A stretch of DNA of 64,000 nt from NCBI RefSeq assembly GCF_900637665.1, contig NZ_LR134386.1, positions 3,898,501 to 3,962,500 of the forward strand, in the 5' to 3' direction. Source of the stretch: Chryseobacterium nakagawai. GTDB taxonomy: Bacteria; Bacteroidota; Bacteroidia; Flavobacteriales; Weeksellaceae. A program made the position numbers and the translations under genes. Below the pieces are notes generated by a model. It worked only from the letters and a program-made list of their open reading frames with translations, searched no databases and was not told the origin of the DNA. Shown here piece by piece: positions 50,708 through 60,238 of this stretch. Numbering within the stretch: the stretch's first letter is position 1; every line of letters begins with the position of its first letter.

Positions 50708-51664
50708 TTATTGGTATCTTCCTGAAGTGCTGTATGGAACGGGATACCAAATATATTTTTTCCCTTCTTTTTTCAGTCTTCCCAATCCGGGAAAGGAAAT
50801 ATGAGCCCCGGCAATCAGTAAATTTTTATCGGCTGCCTGTTTTAAAAAGGATTTTCTGGCTATATCAGAAGCATGATGATCTACATCGAAATGATCCAAT
50901 ATGTCAGAAGCAGATAACTGAATAGCAGCAACGTGTACTACATCCCCCCAAAAGAAGAGTTCTTCACCACCATCCTTCAACAGATAAATCGTATGCCCCG
51001 GAGTATGTCCACCAACGGCATAACTATAAATATGAGGCAACACTTCAGTATTCACTCCTTCAAATGTTTTTACCTGATGATCATTAAGATAAGGGGTCAA
51101 CATATTCTTTGCATTCTCAAATGTCTGTGGATTAGCTCCCATATGTTCTTTTGAAGCCTGTTGAGCATTAGTTTCATTCAGCCAAAAATCCAGTTCTTTT
51201 TTATTGACATGGATGGTGGCATCAGGGAAAACCTTTTTGTTATTTATCATAAGTCCTCCTGAATGATCTGCATGAATATGAGTCAGCAGGATATCCGTTA
51301 TAGCTTCCGGTTTTATTCCTACAGAAGCAAGACTTTCCAAGATATGTCCTCCGGTTGTTCCCAGCAATTCCCCGGAACCTGTATCTACCAGAATAAGTTT
51401 ACGATCCGTTTTTACAAGAAAAACATTGATGCTGATCTCTACAGGATTATTAATAAACTGAGAGGTAAGTAAACGAGCAGGTTTTCCCGGCGTATGATCA
51501 TTAAATAACTTTTCTGCATCCACTTCAATGGTGCCATCCAGCAGAGAGTAAACTTCTGTATTTCCTATCTTGATTCTGTAAGCATCATGAGTTTGCGAAA
51601 AGAGCAAATTATTGAATAAAAGACAGATTAACAGCAGAATGGTGGATTTAATGTTAGTATTCAT
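50708..51664 (-). CDS. Secreted MBL-fold metallo-hydrolase
   Basis: The 318-residue protein has a signal peptide (STILLLICLLFNNLLFSQT). Its zinc site motif HIHADHSGG lies at about residues 128-136, followed by further MBL residues (VGGHTPGHTIYLL with the third histidine, and the GAH near the C terminus). The family hydrolyses lactones, esters or related bonds; substrate unknown. The signal peptide suggests periplasmic or extracellular action. It is divergent from no known partner and converges with the HxlR gene. Confidence 0.87.
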   Translation of the reverse strand: MNTNIKSTILLLICLLFNNLLFSQTHDAYRIKIGNTEVYSLLDGTIEVDAEKLFNDHTPGKPARLLTSQFINNPVEISINVFLVKTDRKLILVDTGSGELLGTTGGHILESLASVGIKPEAITDILLTHIHADHSGGLMINNKKVFPDATIHVNKKELDFWLNETNAQQASKEHMGANPQTFENAKNMLTPYLNDHQVKTFEGVNTEVLPHIYSYAVGGHTPGHTIYLLKDGGEELFFWGDVVHVAAIQLSASDILDHFDVDHHASDIARKSFLKQAADKNLLIAGAHISFPGLGRLKKEGKKYIWYPVPYSTSGRYQ

Positions 51665-51804
51665 TCTTGAAATATTTATTTAGTTACAAAAGTAAACTAT
51701 AATAGTTACCAATAGAGACTAAAATAAAAATAGAGATTACAAAAAGGTAACCACTATTTCCCAATATTACATTTCTCCTCTCCTGTTGTCATCAGTTGTT
51801 ACTT

Positions 51805-51843
51805 AAACAAACGGCAGGCATCTGAGATGCCTGCCGTTTGTTT
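51805..51843. terminator. Bidirectional-type 18-bp hairpin terminator
   Basis: Bases 51805-51822 and 51826-51843 are perfect reverse complements around a 3-base loop. It lies after the WGR gene on the minus strand. Confidence 0.8.
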
Positions 51844-51876
51844 ATGGCTTACATTGTATTGATTATCAGAACTGAT

Positions 51877-52737
51877 CTATGTATTTCTTAATTCACCCAT
51901 TTCTTTTACCAATTGAGGGTACATCTTCTGAAGCTCAGCACCATTTTTCGGTTCACGGTTCATTTTACGATCCATACTGTCGTAATGATTCTCCGGATAA
52001 AGCTCATCAACTGTATCTCGTATTTCTGATTCATCTTCATTATCATGATTTTCAGAATAGGCTTCATCAGAGACATACAATAACCCTTCTGCCCAGCAAT
52101 CCCCGATATTGAAACTATATTTTCCACTGACAAATACCTGAATATCTTTTTTAATATCTTCAAAAAACTCTTTACCTTTCAGCAATAGCCAGCAACGGAA
52201 ATAAATGAATCCGTCATCAGAAAGGTAACCGTCAAAAATATAGCTCCCGTTCTCCGTTTTAAAATCATTCTCAAGGATGTTGGAAAGTTCGGCAATTTCC
52301 GCAGTATAAAGTTCACTCAGCTTTTCCTGAAGAGTCTTTTCAAAAAGAACCAGTCTTTCTTTTCCAAACCGGGAAAGGTATAGGGTTAGATTCTCCAGAT
52401 GTTCATCAATATCATATTCGCTCCAGTGGGCATTTTTATATTTATTTGATTTTTCTATAGCTTCCCAGAAATAAATATCTGCTTTTTCAGCTTCAGAAAG
52501 TTCCGCCTTCTGTGGGATTTCTTCATTTTCAAGAATTTCAGTGTATCCTTTCCTGATCTTTTGCCCGATTAGCTTTTCAGACTCTTTGGTACATTCTTCT
52601 TCATCTGTAAATTCTTTAATGGTTTCACGTCCTTGGGTTCCCGTTTTTCCAAATACTATTTTTTGTGTGTTTCCCCAATATTCAATATTCCAAAATTTGT
52701 CAGAGATTCCAGTTTGATTGATTAAATTCCTTTTCAT
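51877..52737 (-). CDS. WGR and DUF4240 domain protein
   Basis: The 286-residue protein has an N-terminal WGR domain (KFWNIEYWGNTQKIVFGKTGTQGRETIKEF, with the W-G-R type residues; about 14-43 onward). A DUF4240 domain follows from about residue 85 (DIYFWEAIEKSNKYKNAHWSEYDIDEHLENLTLYLSRFG), with ending WAEGLLYVSDEAY. WGR domains bind DNA or RNA in PARP and MolR-type proteins; DUF4240 has no known activity. The gene stands alone before the hairpin terminator. Confidence 0.82.
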   Translation of the reverse strand: MKRNLINQTGISDKFWNIEYWGNTQKIVFGKTGTQGRETIKEFTDEEECTKESEKLIGQKIRKGYTEILENEEIPQKAELSEAEKADIYFWEAIEKSNKYKNAHWSEYDIDEHLENLTLYLSRFGKERLVLFEKTLQEKLSELYTAEIAELSNILENDFKTENGSYIFDGYLSDDGFIYFRCWLLLKGKEFFEDIKKDIQVFVSGKYSFNIGDCWAEGLLYVSDEAYSENHDNEDESEIRDTVDELYPENHYDSMDRKMNREPKNGAELQKMYPQLVKEMGELRNT

Positions 52738-52846
52738 AAAGCTGATAATATGTGATTGATCTATTTTCGGGGGTAAACTACGAAAAATAAAGAGATCCGG
52801 CTCCTTATACTGCTTTTATTTTTACCCTACCCAAAGACTCATTTCA

Positions 52847-53698
52847 TTACTCTTTAAAGTCTGTTGAAAAAGACAGATGTTCCCATTCTTTGAGCTGGGC
52901 TGCCATGTGAGTCATTTTATTTTCTGCTCTTTGAAAAGCATCACTTCCCAGGAATAATAAAGCAGGAGGATTCCTGGCAGCAATTAATTCAATAAACGCA
53001 TCTGCCAATTGATCAGGATCTCCTAATTGTTTTCCGTCCATTTCATCCATTTTTTGATAAGCCGTCCTCAAAAACTCATACTCTTTTATTTGATTCTGAC
53101 TGAAAGCTATTGAATCCGGTTTGGCAAAATGAGTACGAAACCATCCGGGTAACACCGCGGTCACATTGATTCCCAACGGTTTTAAATCATTGGCTAATGC
53201 TTCAGACAAGCCTGTTACAGCAAATTTGGCTGCAGAATATATGCTCCATCCCAGCCCGGGAGCAAATCCGGCAATCGATGAAATATTAATGATATGCCCC
53301 GAACGCTGATTTCTTAAATAAGGCAATACCTGTTGAATAACTTTTACCACAGCAAAGAAATTGATCTGAAAATTGTCTTCTATTTCTTTACCGTCAAGTT
53401 CTTCTATTGCTCCTCCAAGCCCATAACCGGCATTATTGACCACCACATCCAGCTGACCAAACTTTTCTATTGTTCTCTCAATAGATCTGGCAATGGACTT
53501 TTCATCTTTTAAATCAACCTCTAACGGAAGAAAATTTTCCCCACCATCCTTGAGTCCCTCAAAAGCAGCAAGTGTTCTTGAAGTAGCGGCAACCTTATAT
53601 CCTTTCTCTAAAAGTTTTTTTACTACCGAAAATCCCATTCCTTTGGATGCTCCTGTGATGTACCATGTTTTTGTATGATTCATAAATTCTATTTTCAT
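52847..53698 (-). CDS. Short-chain dehydrogenase/reductase
   Basis: The 283-residue SDR has the cofactor motif TGASKGMGFS (about residue 15-24), NNAGYG (about 91-96), the catalytic serine in INISSIAG and YSAAK (Y and K of the active site). All classical residues are present. The start may be the later ATG five codons on (MNHTKTW). It lies 66 bases downstream of an AraC-type gene on the same strand, a likely regulator; the substrate is unknown. Confidence 0.9.
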   Translation of the reverse strand: MKIEFMNHTKTWYITGASKGMGFSVVKKLLEKGYKVAATSRTLAAFEGLKDGGENFLPLEVDLKDEKSIARSIERTIEKFGQLDVVVNNAGYGLGGAIEELDGKEIEDNFQINFFAVVKVIQQVLPYLRNQRSGHIINISSIAGFAPGLGWSIYSAAKFAVTGLSEALANDLKPLGINVTAVLPGWFRTHFAKPDSIAFSQNQIKEYEFLRTAYQKMDEMDGKQLGDPDQLADAFIELIAARNPPALLFLGSDAFQRAENKMTHMAAQLKEWEHLSFSTDFKE

Positions 53699-53764
53699 AC
53701 AAAATTACCTTAAGCCTCAATCGATATTTTGTCATATAGAAACCAATACTTGTCAAATTCAAAC

Positions 53765-54664
53765 CTATCTTAAATGGGTCGGGCTGGTCTTAGTTTGTTT
53801 CTTAAAAAAGTTATTGAAATGGGACTGATCTTCAAAACCAAGGACATAACTGATCTCTGAAATGTTCCAATCTGTATATTTTAAAAGGATTTTGGCTTCC
53901 GAAATCAGCCGTTCAAAAATATGCTCAGAAGTCGTTCGACCTGTTTGTTTTTTTATGGCGCGATTAAGATAATTAACATGAATAGACAGTCGATCAGCAA
54001 ATGCTTTGGGGGAGCGTAGTTCAAAACGTTGCGCGGTAGATTCAATGGGAAACTGCCTCTCTAAAAGTTCCATGAATACCGAAGTAATTCTGGCAGCAGC
54101 ATTGGAAGATGCGGAGGAACAATTTACAGGCTGTAACTTCAATCCGCAATAAATTAATTCACTGACATAATTTTTAATAAGATCATATTTATAGCGAAAA
54201 TCTGAATTCATTTCTTTGGACATCTTTTCAAATATTATCTTAACCTCCATTGCTTCCTCCTCATTTAAAGTGAAAACAGGGTATGCATCTGCTGTAAATA
54301 GTGGAAGCTCAAATAGATTGAAACGAAAATTATCTTTCAGAAATTCGTCTTTAAAAACACAAAAATAGCCTTTAGAATCCGGAGTTAAAGGTTCGTAAGT
54401 ATAGGGTACATAGGGATGAAAGAAAAGTAATGTATCTCCAGCTATAGGAATACTCCGGTCTCCATAATGAAATACATTATTCCCCTGAAACCACATGATC
54501 TTATGAAAATCTCTTCGGATAAAGGTAGGAGAAGTCATCCCTGAATGAATCCTGTCCTCAATCTTAAAGATATTAAATTGTCCTTCATTTTGAGAGAAAT
54601 CTTCAGATAACATTCCATATTTGTTCCGGTAGAATTGTTCAAGTGTTTCGGTAGCTTTTGCCAT
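53765..54664 (-). CDS. AraC-family transcriptional regulator
   Basis: The 299-residue protein has a cupin-like N terminus (GDTLLFFHPYVPYTYEPLT, about 72-90) and a C-terminal HTH_18 domain with IHVNYLNRAIKKQTGRTTSEHI and WNISEISYVLGFEDQSHFNNFFKKQT. It is upstream of the SDR gene, probably in one unit, and a LysR gene follows its start. It may control the SDR in response to an aromatic or aldehyde ligand (inference). Confidence 0.88.
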   Translation of the reverse strand: MAKATETLEQFYRNKYGMLSEDFSQNEGQFNIFKIEDRIHSGMTSPTFIRRDFHKIMWFQGNNVFHYGDRSIPIAGDTLLFFHPYVPYTYEPLTPDSKGYFCVFKDEFLKDNFRFNLFELPLFTADAYPVFTLNEEEAMEVKIIFEKMSKEMNSDFRYKYDLIKNYVSELIYCGLKLQPVNCSSASSNAAARITSVFMELLERQFPIESTAQRFELRSPKAFADRLSIHVNYLNRAIKKQTGRTTSEHIFERLISEAKILLKYTDWNISEISYVLGFEDQSHFNNFFKKQTKTSPTHLR

Positions 54665-54692
54665 ACTTTAATTTTTTAATAGGATACCATCT

Positions 54693-55550
54693 TTACGAAT
54701 GCATATCAATAAAACACTGTAAAGCTTTAGATTGTGGTCCCTCGTTTCTGAAAACAAGAACTGTATTCATGGTTCCCAATTGTTTATTTAAACCATAAGT
54801 TTTAATGGCTCTTCCACCATAATATTTAGAAACAATTTCTTCCGGCAATATACTGATTCCTAAACCTGCTTCCACAAAATTAATAATGCCTTCAAAAGAA
54901 TTCAAAACAGTACCTTTATACTTCATAACGCCTTTATGACTTAACCAGGATTCGAATCTTTCTCTAAAGATACAACCATCATCAAATACTACAATTTTTA
55001 AAGGTGATTTTTCAAGCAATGTCTGCAGTTGTGGACCTTTGGAAGAAGTTAAAATAACAAGCTGCTCTTCTTTAATATTAATTTTTTCCAACCCGTTGGC
55101 AATAATAGGAGCCGAAACAAATGCAGCATCCAAACTGTAATCCAAAACTCCTGCAATCAGAGAGTCTCTCGTATCTGATTTAAATTCCAGTTCAATACCA
55201 GGGTATTTTTCTTCAAAGATTTTGAGGATTTCCGGTGCTTTTAAAACCATCGTTGTTTCAATACAGCCAATTTTCAAACAGCCTTTTACATTTTCTCCAC
55301 TTCGGATATTATATTTGGCTTCTTCCACCAAATGCTGAATCTGTTTACAATATTGCATCAGAATCATTCCCTCCGAGGTAAGTTCTACTTTTCGGGAAGT
55401 ACGGGAGAACAGTTTTGTATCAAATTCCTCTTCAAGACTTTTAATTCTTGCGGTTACATTAGACTGAACCGTAAACATTAGGGAAGCCGCTTTTGTAAAA
55501 CTGCCTGTCTCTGCAACGGCTTCAAATATTTTCAAATCGTTTGTATTCAT
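54693..55550 (-). CDS. LysR-family transcriptional regulator
   Basis: The 285-residue protein has the winged HTH at the N terminus (FEAVAETGSFTKAASLMFTVQSNVTARIKSLEEEFDTKLFSRTSRKVELT) and a periplasmic-binding-like effector domain. It is divergent from the alpha/beta hydrolase gene (start 55646), with only 95 bases between, the classic arrangement for a LysR regulator of the adjacent operon. Effector unknown. Confidence 0.9.
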   Translation of the reverse strand: MNTNDLKIFEAVAETGSFTKAASLMFTVQSNVTARIKSLEEEFDTKLFSRTSRKVELTSEGMILMQYCKQIQHLVEEAKYNIRSGENVKGCLKIGCIETTMVLKAPEILKIFEEKYPGIELEFKSDTRDSLIAGVLDYSLDAAFVSAPIIANGLEKINIKEEQLVILTSSKGPQLQTLLEKSPLKIVVFDDGCIFRERFESWLSHKGVMKYKGTVLNSFEGIINFVEAGLGISILPEEIVSKYYGGRAIKTYGLNKQLGTMNTVLVFRNEGPQSKALQCFIDMHS

Positions 55551-55645
55551 CCTTATTAATCATTAAAAGTGATTACAATTATTAAAATTAATCGTTTTTA
55601 ATAATCAAATATCCGTATTAATTTTGGGATCACAAAAAGAATCCA

Positions 55646-56623
55646 ATGGAAATAACATTCAGACAACTCATTACAGGTCTGTCAATTGGTTTATTCACCA
55701 ATACTCTAATGATGGCCCAATCTACTCAAAAATCAATTTTAACTCATCACATTATGGAAAATCAATCAGTTCATTATCGCAACATCAAAGTCAACAACTT
55801 AAATCTATTTTACAGAGAGGCAGGTTCTACGGATGCTCCTACAATCCTTTTGCTACATGGTTACCCAACCTCATCACACATGTTTAGGAACCTCATTCCC
55901 ATATTGAGTACGAAATACCATGTCATTGCCCCCGATTTACCAGGATTTGGGTATTCTGATGCTCCGGATCATCAGCAGTTCAATTATACATTTGATAACC
56001 TTACCAATACAATGCAGGCATTCATTGATAAGCTGGGGATGAAACGTTTTGCAGTCTATATTTTTGATTATGGTGCTCCGGTAGGATTACGCCTTGCCCT
56101 GAATAATCCGGAGAAAATAACAGGTATTATTTCTCAAAACGGAAATGCTTATGAAGAAGGGTTAAGCAAAGAATGGAATCCTATACAAAAATACTGGAAG
56201 GAACCTTCAGAAGCTAATCGGCTTTCTTTGAAAGATTTTGTTTCTAAAGAAGCTACCTATTTTCAATACCATCATGGAGTTTCAGATATTTCTTTAATCG
56301 CTCCTGAAACGTATACATTAGACCAAAAGTTCCTGGATAGACCTGGAAATATAGAAATACAGCTTGATTTGGTTAAAGATTACAGAACAAATGTCGCTTT
56401 ATATCCCAAATTTCATGAATATTTCAGAAAGCATCAGCCAAAACTTTTATTAGTCTGGGGAAATAAAGATCCCTTTTTCTTGCCAGAAGGTGCAGAAGCT
56501 TATAAAAAAGACCTTCCAAATGCCCGACTCAAGTTTTACAATACCGGACATTTCGCACTGGAAACCCATGCTACGGAAATCGGTATTGAGATTCTTGAAT
56601 TCATGAAAACGCTTCCTCAATAA
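55646..56623 (+). CDS. Alpha/beta hydrolase with aspartate nucleophile (dehalogenase/epoxide-hydrolase type)
   Basis: The 325-residue protein has a hydrophobic N terminus (LITGLSIGLFTNTLMMAQ), possibly a signal, then LLLHGYPTSSHMFRNLIP, the oxyanion motif HGYP. The nucleophile position reads VYIFDYGAPVG, with D as in haloalkane dehalogenases and epoxide hydrolases, not serine. The acid and histidine are in LLVWGNKDPFF and NTGHFALETH. It is divergent from the LysR gene and heads a three-gene plus-strand run. The substrate is unknown. Confidence 0.88.
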   Translation: MEITFRQLITGLSIGLFTNTLMMAQSTQKSILTHHIMENQSVHYRNIKVNNLNLFYREAGSTDAPTILLLHGYPTSSHMFRNLIPILSTKYHVIAPDLPGFGYSDAPDHQQFNYTFDNLTNTMQAFIDKLGMKRFAVYIFDYGAPVGLRLALNNPEKITGIISQNGNAYEEGLSKEWNPIQKYWKEPSEANRLSLKDFVSKEATYFQYHHGVSDISLIAPETYTLDQKFLDRPGNIEIQLDLVKDYRTNVALYPKFHEYFRKHQPKLLLVWGNKDPFFLPEGAEAYKKDLPNARLKFYNTGHFALETHATEIGIEILEFMKTLPQ

Positions 56624-56651
56624 CAACTATTAAATAAACAGACATCTTATT

Positions 56652-57614
56652 ATGAAAGCTATTGTTATTAAAAATTACGGTGGGTCGGAAGCCCTTCAAT
56701 TTGCAGACGTTCCTACTCCATCTATCACCAATCCTTCTCAGGTGTTGGTAAAAGTAAAAGCCACATCTGTGAATCCCTTGGATTATCAGATAAGACGGGG
56801 AGATTATGCCTCATTATTTGATTTACCTATGATAACAGGGCACGATATTGCAGGTGATATTGTAGCGGTAGGTGATGCTGTTAAAAACTGGAAGCCCGGT
56901 GATAAGGTGTATTATTCACCACGCTTTGGCAGTATCGGAAGCTATGCAGAGTATCATATTACCAATGAATCCTCATTATCAAGAATGCCTGATAATATTA
57001 CTTATGAGGAAGCGGCTTCTATTCCTCTTATTGGCGGAACGGTTTGGGAGATGCTTGTAGTACGGGCACAATTGAAAAAAGGAGAAACCATTCTTATTCT
57101 TGGTGGTGCCGGTGGAGTCGGAACATTAGCCATCCAGGTTGCTAAATCGCTTGGTGCTTTTGTCTATACAACCGGGCAAAGTATTTTACATGAAAAACTT
57201 CAGAATCTTGGAGCCGATATTATCATTGACCATCATCAAAAGAACTATATTGAGGAAATACAAACTCATACAAATGGAAAAGGGGTGGATGTGATTATTG
57301 ATACTGTTGGAGGCAGCACATTATCAAACAGTCCGCTTGCTTTAGCTGATTATGGCAGAATTGTAACATTAGTTGATATTCCTCAACCTCAAAATCTTAT
57401 TCATGCCTGGGAAAAAAATGCTACCTATCATTTTGTTTTTACCAGACAAAGCAGGGATGAAGTTCATCATATTACGCAATTAATTGAAAGCGGCCATGTA
57501 AAACCGGTTATAGACAGTATCTTTCCTCTCGAAGACATTCAAAGTGCTCATGAAAGAATTGAAGATAAAAAACGGATCCAACCTTTGTTTGGTAAAATTG
57601 TACTGTCATTATAA
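56652..57614 (+). CDS. NADP-dependent quinone-oxidoreductase-like enzyme (MDR family)
   Basis: The 320-residue protein is a zinc-independent medium-chain dehydrogenase/reductase. It has the GroES-like start (VKVKATSVNPLDYQIRRGDY), GHDIAGDIVAVGDAV and the cofactor motif ILGGAGGVGTLAIQVAKSLGA (about 151-171). No zinc-binding cysteines are seen, as expected for quinone oxidoreductases. It lies 28 bases downstream of the hydrolase gene, so the two probably form an operon under the divergent LysR regulator. Confidence 0.9.
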   Translation: MKAIVIKNYGGSEALQFADVPTPSITNPSQVLVKVKATSVNPLDYQIRRGDYASLFDLPMITGHDIAGDIVAVGDAVKNWKPGDKVYYSPRFGSIGSYAEYHITNESSLSRMPDNITYEEAASIPLIGGTVWEMLVVRAQLKKGETILILGGAGGVGTLAIQVAKSLGAFVYTTGQSILHEKLQNLGADIIIDHHQKNYIEEIQTHTNGKGVDVIIDTVGGSTLSNSPLALADYGRIVTLVDIPQPQNLIHAWEKNATYHFVFTRQSRDEVHHITQLIESGHVKPVIDSIFPLEDIQSAHERIEDKKRIQPLFGKIVLSL

Positions 57615-57728
57615 CAATGGCAAAAGCATTCATTTATGAATTATTATTTCTAATTTCCTCAACATATGTAAACGTTTTGAAAAATGATTGAATCTACCTT
57701 TGCTTCACCAATTAAAATTTTACAAATC

Positions 57729-58259
57729 ATGATTAACTTTAGAAATATCATCTATAAAGAAACGCTTCTTCTCGCTTCACTCATTTTTATAGTAATGTTT
57801 TCAAGCTGTTCAGAAGTCAATAACGATAAAACCAACAAACAAAAAAATATGACAAGTATCGAGTCTAAAAATCCGGAAACTCTATTTGACCCGACTCCTT
57901 TTGCCTTTTCACATGCTACAAGCAGCGTGGGGAACGGAAAATATGTATTTATATCCGGGCAAAGTGGTGGTGAAGACTTACATCACAACCTTTCTGAAGA
58001 TTTCAGACAACAAGTTCAATTCGCTTTGAAAAACCTGGAAACAGTGCTTAAAGAATATCATTTGAAGCCTGATGATGTCCTTAAAATCACAGTATTGATT
58101 GTGGATCACGATCAGGAAAAGCTTAAAATCTGGACGGAAGAAATGCATAAAGTATGGAAAAACAATAAGTTTCCTGCAAGTACTTTAATTCCCGTCCCAA
58201 AATTAGCATTGGATGGTATGATGATAGAAGTGGATGCGATTGCCTTTATGCCTTTATAG
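57729..58259 (+). CDS. RidA/YjgF-family protein with lipoprotein signal
   Basis: The start is set at the ATG at 57729, which opens MINFRNIIYKETLLLASLIFIVMFSSC, a lipoprotein signal with a cysteine after FSS. Upstream codons (from 57684) lack a signal-like lead. The mature part is a RidA-fold domain: GNGKYVFISGQSGGEDL, then FRQQVQFALKNLETVLKEYHLKPDDVLKITVLI and FPASTLIPVPKLALDGMMIEVDAIAF. Typical RidA is cytoplasmic and removes reactive enamines; a membrane-anchored copy is unusual, so it may have another role. Confidence 0.83.
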   Translation: MINFRNIIYKETLLLASLIFIVMFSSCSEVNNDKTNKQKNMTSIESKNPETLFDPTPFAFSHATSSVGNGKYVFISGQSGGEDLHHNLSEDFRQQVQFALKNLETVLKEYHLKPDDVLKITVLIVDHDQEKLKIWTEEMHKVWKNNKFPASTLIPVPKLALDGMMIEVDAIAFMPL

Positions 58260-58349
58260 ATAATCATCTCACCAAACTGTTTTGTTCACAAAGCCTATGA
58301 GTTATTTGAATTTTAAACCATGTAATCAATTTTTTCATTGAGTAAATGG

Positions 58350-58385
58350 AAATCCCTGCCTCTTTAGTTTAGTGAGCAGGGATTT
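58350..58385. terminator. Terminator between the RidA gene and a small minus-strand gene
   Basis: AAATCCCTGC (58350-58359) pairs with GCAGGGATTT (58376-58385). It serves convergent transcription. Confidence 0.8.
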
Positions 58386-58419
58386 ATCTATAAACTGGTC
58401 TTCACTCTGACTATACGTT

Positions 58420-58689
58420 TTACACTTTAAAAGTATAAGTTAAGGCGAAAAACAAAATAAAAAGACAGATTACGGTATAAATCCCATTGGCTACCATCAA
58501 TACAGCTCCCAATTTTGTTTTTCTTGATGCAATGCCCAATATCAAGGCTAGAATAACAACCCCAACAATCAGGAACATGACAGCATTTTCCCAATCATAA
58601 GTAAATAACATCTCATTATACTTCATCAGTATCACAAGTAAAATAATATGAATTATAGTTGCTGTCAGACTTAATTTTGATGTAGACAT
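58420..58689 (-). CDS. Small membrane protein, unrecognised
   Basis: The 89-residue protein has three hydrophobic segments (about 8-25, 36-56 and 66-88) with short polar turns (RKTKLG). The sequence (AVLMVANGIYTVICLFILFF) resembles no named family that I know. It is a single gene bounded by the 58350 terminator and 91 bases before the next minus-strand gene. Confidence 0.7.
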   Translation of the reverse strand: MSTSKLSLTATIIHIILLVILMKYNEMLFTYDWENAVMFLIVGVVILALILGIASRKTKLGAVLMVANGIYTVICLFILFFALTYTFKV

Positions 58690-58780
58690 AGGTATATTTT
58701 ATGGGCAAAGAGATTAACTCTTTTTATAATAAGAATATCAAATATAATGCATTCTTCCGTAACTGTATTTTTAAAGAATA

Positions 58781-59278
58781 TTATTTGTATGAATTGCTAT
58801 ATCCTTCTGCCAGATCACGGATGTTTTTCCATGCAGGATCATCATAGGCATTCATTTTGGAAATAGCTCCGGCACTCGTGGTTACAATAATCTTGGTATC
58901 AATTCCGTCTACAGGCTGTACACTTTTACCGTCCTTGGCCGAACCAAATAGTTTGTGATCAATTGCAGCAACCAGTTTTTTCCAGTCTTCCGGTTTCACT
59001 TTTTTACTGTATGAAAGGTTCTCAGCTTCATTGGCTGCCACTGTTCGATTGTAATAAATGGAATCTTTATTAATCAAGGTACTGGAAGAAAACCCCAGCT
59101 CTCCCCCGGCAGAAACAACCTTCACAGATCTTATGGTTTCAGTATGTACCGTAATATTTTGCTCTGATTTTTTATTACTTTCTTTACAGCAAACAAGCGT
59201 AATGATGGAAGAGATCATCAAAACAATCAATACATAATGTGTCATTTTTATTCTAATATCATTCATATTTATGTTCAT
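58781..59278 (-). CDS. Putative lipoprotein, unrecognised
   Basis: The 165-residue protein has a hydrophobic lead (YVLIVLMISSIITLVCC) ending at a cysteine pair, then KESNKKSEQ, so it is probably lipid-anchored. The rest, about 125 residues, has EDWKKLVAAIDHKLFG and DGIDTKIIVTT and is likely periplasmic. The start could be one of several closely spaced ATGs; the third (MTHYVLI) best fits a signal. Confidence 0.72.
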   Translation of the reverse strand: MNINMNDIRIKMTHYVLIVLMISSIITLVCCKESNKKSEQNITVHTETIRSVKVVSAGGELGFSSSTLINKDSIYYNRTVAANEAENLSYSKKVKPEDWKKLVAAIDHKLFGSAKDGKSVQPVDGIDTKIIVTTSAGAISKMNAYDDPAWKNIRDLAEGYSNSYK

Positions 59279-59403
59279 TTTTAAACACCCTGAAGGTCAA
59301 TATATCAAATGATGAAGTTGTCCCTTAAAAGTATAATTTTAAATACATTGTAACAAAAAATGCAATGAGGAATATTTCCCATCACCTTAGAAGAAACTGC
59401 TCA

Positions 59404-59435
59404 TAAAAAATTGAGCACTTAAAAAGTGCCCAATT
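59404..59435 (-). terminator. Terminator after the polytopic membrane protein gene
   Basis: TTGAGCACTT pairs with AAGTGCCCAA with one mismatch. On the minus strand it is followed by ATTTTTTAT. Confidence 0.8.
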
Positions 59436-59475
59436 GAAAATGTAATATATAGAGATCGTTATTAGTTCTGTTTTT

Positions 59476-60192
59476 TTAAACTCTGTTTAGCTTTTTTCTG
59501 AAAAAGATAAGAAGTGAGCCAAAGAATGTCAGATAAGCAATATTGAATATCGCTCCTCCAACCCATCCTGAGTAAGGAAGTGGTAAAAGACCTTTGATAG
59601 GGATGATAAACAGAGTCAATACAAATGGCGTCAGCAAAGCCATCCATCTCGGAAGTAATGTTTTATTCAAAAGAATACATACTGCAAATGAGATCCATCC
59701 AATGGCCAATACTCCAATAGCAGCTCCCCAGGCAATATTAAGCATCTTCATAAATCCACGTCCTGTTTCTAAAAGATAGGCATGAGCAACCGGATCAGTA
59801 TGATAGACTGCTTTGTATATTTCTCCTACATAAAAGAATCCTGCATGGCCTAAAGGAGACAAGACAGCTCCCGTTAATAAAATCCAGTATACCGCCACTG
59901 AATACCATGTTTTGGTATCTTTAAAAAACTGAAAAACCAACCAGGTTGCCGGAAGTAACAATGGCCCTGTGAGTGCTCCGATTAAAGCTCCAAACATCAA
60001 TCGCGGAGTCGATCCCTCTAACATTAGGGTTGCAAATTCTACATCCACCTGGTTGGCATAAGTCTTTGAAAATAATGGATAGTCAGCAGGATTCGGGTCA
60101 AATCCAGCAACAAAAACATCTCCAATGATCCAGCATATAGATACGATGATAGCCGCTGCAAAAGACCAGTTTATTTTACTTGAATAATTCAT
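59476..60192 (-). CDS. Polytopic membrane protein (DUF6796-like, tentative)
   Basis: The 238-residue protein has about seven hydrophobic segments (for example 9-27, 63-87, 98-122, 150-175, 183-203, 207-230). The opening WSFAAAIIVSICWIIGDVFVAGFDPNPADYPLFSKTYA and the GHAGFFYVGEIYKAVY phrase look like the DUF6796 family as I remember it. No transport motif is visible. Function unknown. Confidence 0.65.
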   Translation of the reverse strand: MNYSSKINWSFAAAIIVSICWIIGDVFVAGFDPNPADYPLFSKTYANQVDVEFATLMLEGSTPRLMFGALIGALTGPLLLPATWLVFQFFKDTKTWYSVAVYWILLTGAVLSPLGHAGFFYVGEIYKAVYHTDPVAHAYLLETGRGFMKMLNIAWGAAIGVLAIGWISFAVCILLNKTLLPRWMALLTPFVLTLFIIPIKGLLPLPYSGWVGGAIFNIAYLTFFGSLLIFFRKKLNRV

Positions 60193-60238
60193 ATTTCGTT
60201 CTTTATTTTAATAATTTTTGATTCTAAAAAATCTGAGA

